A stretch of DNA of 14,723 nucleotides from Deltaproteobacteria bacterium (GTDB lineage: Bacteria > Desulfobacterota > Binatia > DP-6). The stretch covers positions 1-14,723 of the forward strand of contig VBLA01000120.1 in NCBI GenBank assembly GCA_005879245.1. Direction: 5' to 3'. The stretch's first letter is position 1. Each line of letters opens with the position of its first letter. The notes beneath the pieces are model-generated. The model saw nothing but the letters and a program-made list of their open reading frames with translations, had not been told where the DNA came from and did no database searches. Shown one piece after another: positions 13,076 through 14,723 of this stretch. The translations under genes were made by a program, and so were the position numbers.

Positions 13076-14589
13076 CGGGGGGCAGCAGCCGCCGGGCGCT
13101 GATCGCGGTCGCAGCAATTGGCTTCGCGGTCGGCATCGCGGTGAGCATCCGCTTCGATCTCTTCGCGCGCAGCGAGGCGATCAGCATCTTCGGCGGCGCG
13201 GAGAAGTCGGCCCCCGAAACCCCGACCTCCCCCCCGCCGGTGGTCGCGCTCCCGGACTTCGCGCTACTCGCCGAGCACGTGGCCCCCTCGGTCGTGAACA
13301 TCTCGAGCACCCAGGAGGTGAAGGGTGGTCCGAGTTTCGGACCCGGCGGCGGTGGACCCGGCGGCGGTGGCGAAGGCGATCCCTTCCACGAGTTCTTCGA
13401 GCCGTTCGAGCGCTTCTTCGGTCCGCAGCGGCGTGCACCCTACAAGGCGAAGAGCCTCGGCTCCGGCTTCATCATCGAGGCCAACGGCCACATCCTCACC
13501 AACAACCACGTGGTCGAGAACGCGGACGAGATCGTGGTGAAGCTCGCGACCGGGAAGGAGTTCAAGGCGAAGGTCGTGGGACGGGATGCGAAGACCGACA
13601 TCGCCCTCATCGAGATCCACGGCGCTTCGGGCTTGGTGCCCGTGACCCTCGGCGACTCCGACACTCTGAAGGTCGGTCAGTGGGTGGTGGCGATCGGCAA
13701 CCCCTTCGGCCTCGAGAACACGGTGACCGCCGGCATCGTCAGTGCCATGGGGCGACACATCAACCAGGGGCCGTACGACAACTTCATACAGACCGATGCG
13801 GCGATCAACCCGGGCAACTCAGGCGGCCCGTTGCTCAACACGAGGGGCGAGGTGGTGGGTATCAACACCGCCATCTTCAGTCGGAGCGGCGGTAACATCG
13901 GCATCGGCTTCGCGATCCCGATCAGCCTCGCGAAGGAGGTTGTCCCGCAGCTGAAGGAGAAGGGCCACGTCACGCGTGGCTGGCTCGGCGTCATGATCCA
14001 GAAGGTGACACCCGACATCGCCGACTCGCTCGGGCTCTCCGAGCCGAAGGGTGCCCTGGTGGCGGACGTCGTGAAGGACGGCCCGGCGGCAGCGGCGGGG
14101 CTCAAGCAGGGGGATGTCATCACCGAGTACGACGGGAAGCCGGTGAATGACTCCGCGGAGCTGCCCCTCCTCGTGGCGCGGACGCCGGTCGGGAAGACGG
14201 TCCCGGTCAAGGTGATCCGCGACAAGAAGACCGAGAACTTCAGCATCCAGATCGCCGAGCTGAAGGAGGAGGAGACGGCGGAGGCGGGGACCGGTACGGC
14301 CGAGGACCTCGGTCTCACCGTGCAGACGCTCACCGCCGAGCTGGCGGAGAACCTCGGTCTCGATCGCTCGCTCAAGGGCGTGGTCGTGACCCAGGTCGAC
14401 CCGAGCGGCCCTGCCTCCGAGGCGGGACTCCGGCGGGGCGACGTGATCCTCGAGGTGAACCGTCACGGAGTCAAGGACGTCGACGCCTACAAGAAGGCAC
14501 TCAAGGCGATCGGCAAGGGCAAGAGTGTCCTCTTCCTCGTCCGTCGTGGCGAGAACACGATCTTCCTGGCGGTGAAGCCGAGCGGCTGA
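13072..14589 (+). CDS. Do/HtrA-family periplasmic serine protease (DegP/DegQ-like)
   Basis: A 505-residue protein with the full Do layout. The N-terminal hydrophobic signal or anchor is at about 9-26. A Gly-rich linker (85-101) leads into an [10 protein letters not shown] region typical of the LA loop. The trypsin-like domain (about 125-295) has the triad H146 (TNNHVV), D176 (KTDIALI) and S250 (NPGNSGGP). Two PDZ domains cover about 300-395 and 410-503. It degrades or chaperones misfolded periplasmic proteins and assembles as oligomers. No clean signal-peptidase site is visible, so it may stay membrane-anchored. The ATG at 13072 overlaps the DUF1844 stop, and tsaD begins 3 bases after its own stop. 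DegP and DegQ cannot be told apart by motif alone. Confidence 0.94.
   Translation: MTGGSSRRALIAVAAIGFAVGIAVSIRFDLFARSEAISIFGGAEKSAPETPTSPPPVVALPDFALLAEHVAPSVVNISSTQEVKGGPSFGPGGGGPGGGGEGDPFHEFFEPFERFFGPQRRAPYKAKSLGSGFIIEANGHILTNNHVVENADEIVVKLATGKEFKAKVVGRDAKTDIALIEIHGASGLVPVTLGDSDTLKVGQWVVAIGNPFGLENTVTAGIVSAMGRHINQGPYDNFIQTDAAINPGNSGGPLLNTRGEVVGINTAIFSRSGGNIGIGFAIPISLAKEVVPQLKEKGHVTRGWLGVMIQKVTPDIADSLGLSEPKGALVADVVKDGPAAAAGLKQGDVITEYDGKPVNDSAELPLLVARTPVGKTVPVKVIRDKKTENFSIQIAELKEEETAEAGTGTAEDLGLTVQTLTAELAENLGLDRSLKGVVVTQVDPSGPASEAGLRRGDVILEVNRHGVKDVDAYKKALKAIGKGKSVLFLVRRGENTIFLAVKPSG
13339..13368 (+). repeat. Two perfect 15-bp tandem repeats in the Do protease linker
   Basis: GGACCCGGCGGCGGT occurs at 13339-13353 and immediately again at 13354-13368. 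Being a multiple of three, gain or loss of a copy would change the flexible Gly-Pro linker (GPGGG units) without shifting the frame. Confidence 0.7.
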
Positions 14590-14591
14590 CG

Positions 14592-14723
14592 GTGGTCGTT
14601 CTCGGCATCGAGACCTCCTGCGACGACTCGGCGGCCGCGCTGCTCTCCGGCGGGCAACTGGTCGCCTCGGTGGTCTCCTCGCAGGATGCCGTCCACGGAC
14701 CCTACGGTGGGGTCGTACCCGAG
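14592..14723 (+). CDS. tsaD: tRNA N6-adenosine threonylcarbamoyltransferase TsaD (N-terminal part)
   Basis: The first 44 codons of tsaD; the gene runs off the window. The N-terminus is diagnostic of the Kae1/TsaD ASKHA-fold family: [15 protein letters not shown] at residues 3-17 and [16 protein letters not shown] at 29-44. TsaD transfers the threonylcarbamoyl group to A37 of ANN-decoding tRNAs and is essential in most bacteria. The iron-binding histidines lie beyond the window edge. The start is GTG at 14592, 3 bases after the Do protease stop, so it is probably expressed in the same transcript. The placement looks like operon packing, as no direct functional link to periplasmic proteolysis is known. 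Confidence 0.9.
   Translation, partial: MVVLGIETSCDDSAAALLSGGQLVASVVSSQDAVHGPYGGVVPE

Overview
The window is GC-rich, densely packed bacterial chromosome. It has 16 supported protein-coding genes, two of them cut by the window edges and one interrupted by a junction. There are no RNA genes, CRISPR arrays or insertion sequences. A Gram-negative host is suggested by a periplasmic Do/HtrA protease, an Lpp-like small lipoprotein and a family-9 (heptosyltransferase-type) glycosyltransferase. The desulforedoxin-like proteins, CarD, DUF1844 and the coaD-aminotransferase pairing fit a deltaproteobacterial lineage or a relative (Desulfobacterota, Myxococcota, Binatota or Methylomirabilota type). That placement is inference and no finer assignment is possible from the sequence alone.

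Region 1 (1-3302, + strand) is a tight catabolic operon. It runs from the tail of a desulforedoxin-like protein through a crotonase, an AMP-forming acyl-CoA ligase and a second crotonase to a complete 39-residue desulforedoxin-like protein. The ligase starts on an ATGA overlap and the second crotonase on a GTGA overlap. Two CC-x-x-E-M metal-site proteins therefore bracket an acyl-CoA activation/hydration module. The substrate cannot be read from the sequence.

Region 2 (3320-6297) starts with coaD (+), which has its own probable promoter and overlaps a class I aminotransferase. The aminotransferase loses its C-terminal domain at about 4981, where it runs head-on into an AMMECR1-domain gene (- strand). 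A NUDIX hydrolase lies upstream of AMMECR1 on the same strand. Before it come a factor-independent terminator and a small Lpp-like alanine-zipper lipoprotein that follows groEL.

Region 3 (6401-8777) has groEL (-, no groES adjacent) and a CarD-type RNA polymerase-binding regulator (+) diverging from a 253-bp intergenic region. That region carries two sigma70-like promoters, a perfect inverted repeat and a duplicated 10-mer, but no CIRCE element.

Region 4 (8799-11596) has larE convergent to carD, with a strong carD terminator hairpin folded into the end of the larE reading frame. larE is translationally coupled to cysK (TGATG overlap). cysK diverges from a GT9 glycosyltransferase across overlapping start and promoter sequences.

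Region 5 (11719-14723, +) is an envelope protein-quality block: htpX, a DUF1844 protein, a Do/HtrA serine protease (ATGA overlap) and the first 44 codons of tsaD. No wholly new system is evident. The points most worth a second look are the paired desulforedoxin-like genes, the junction in the aminotransferase, the groEL/carD control region, the cysK-larE coupling and the Lpp-like protein.
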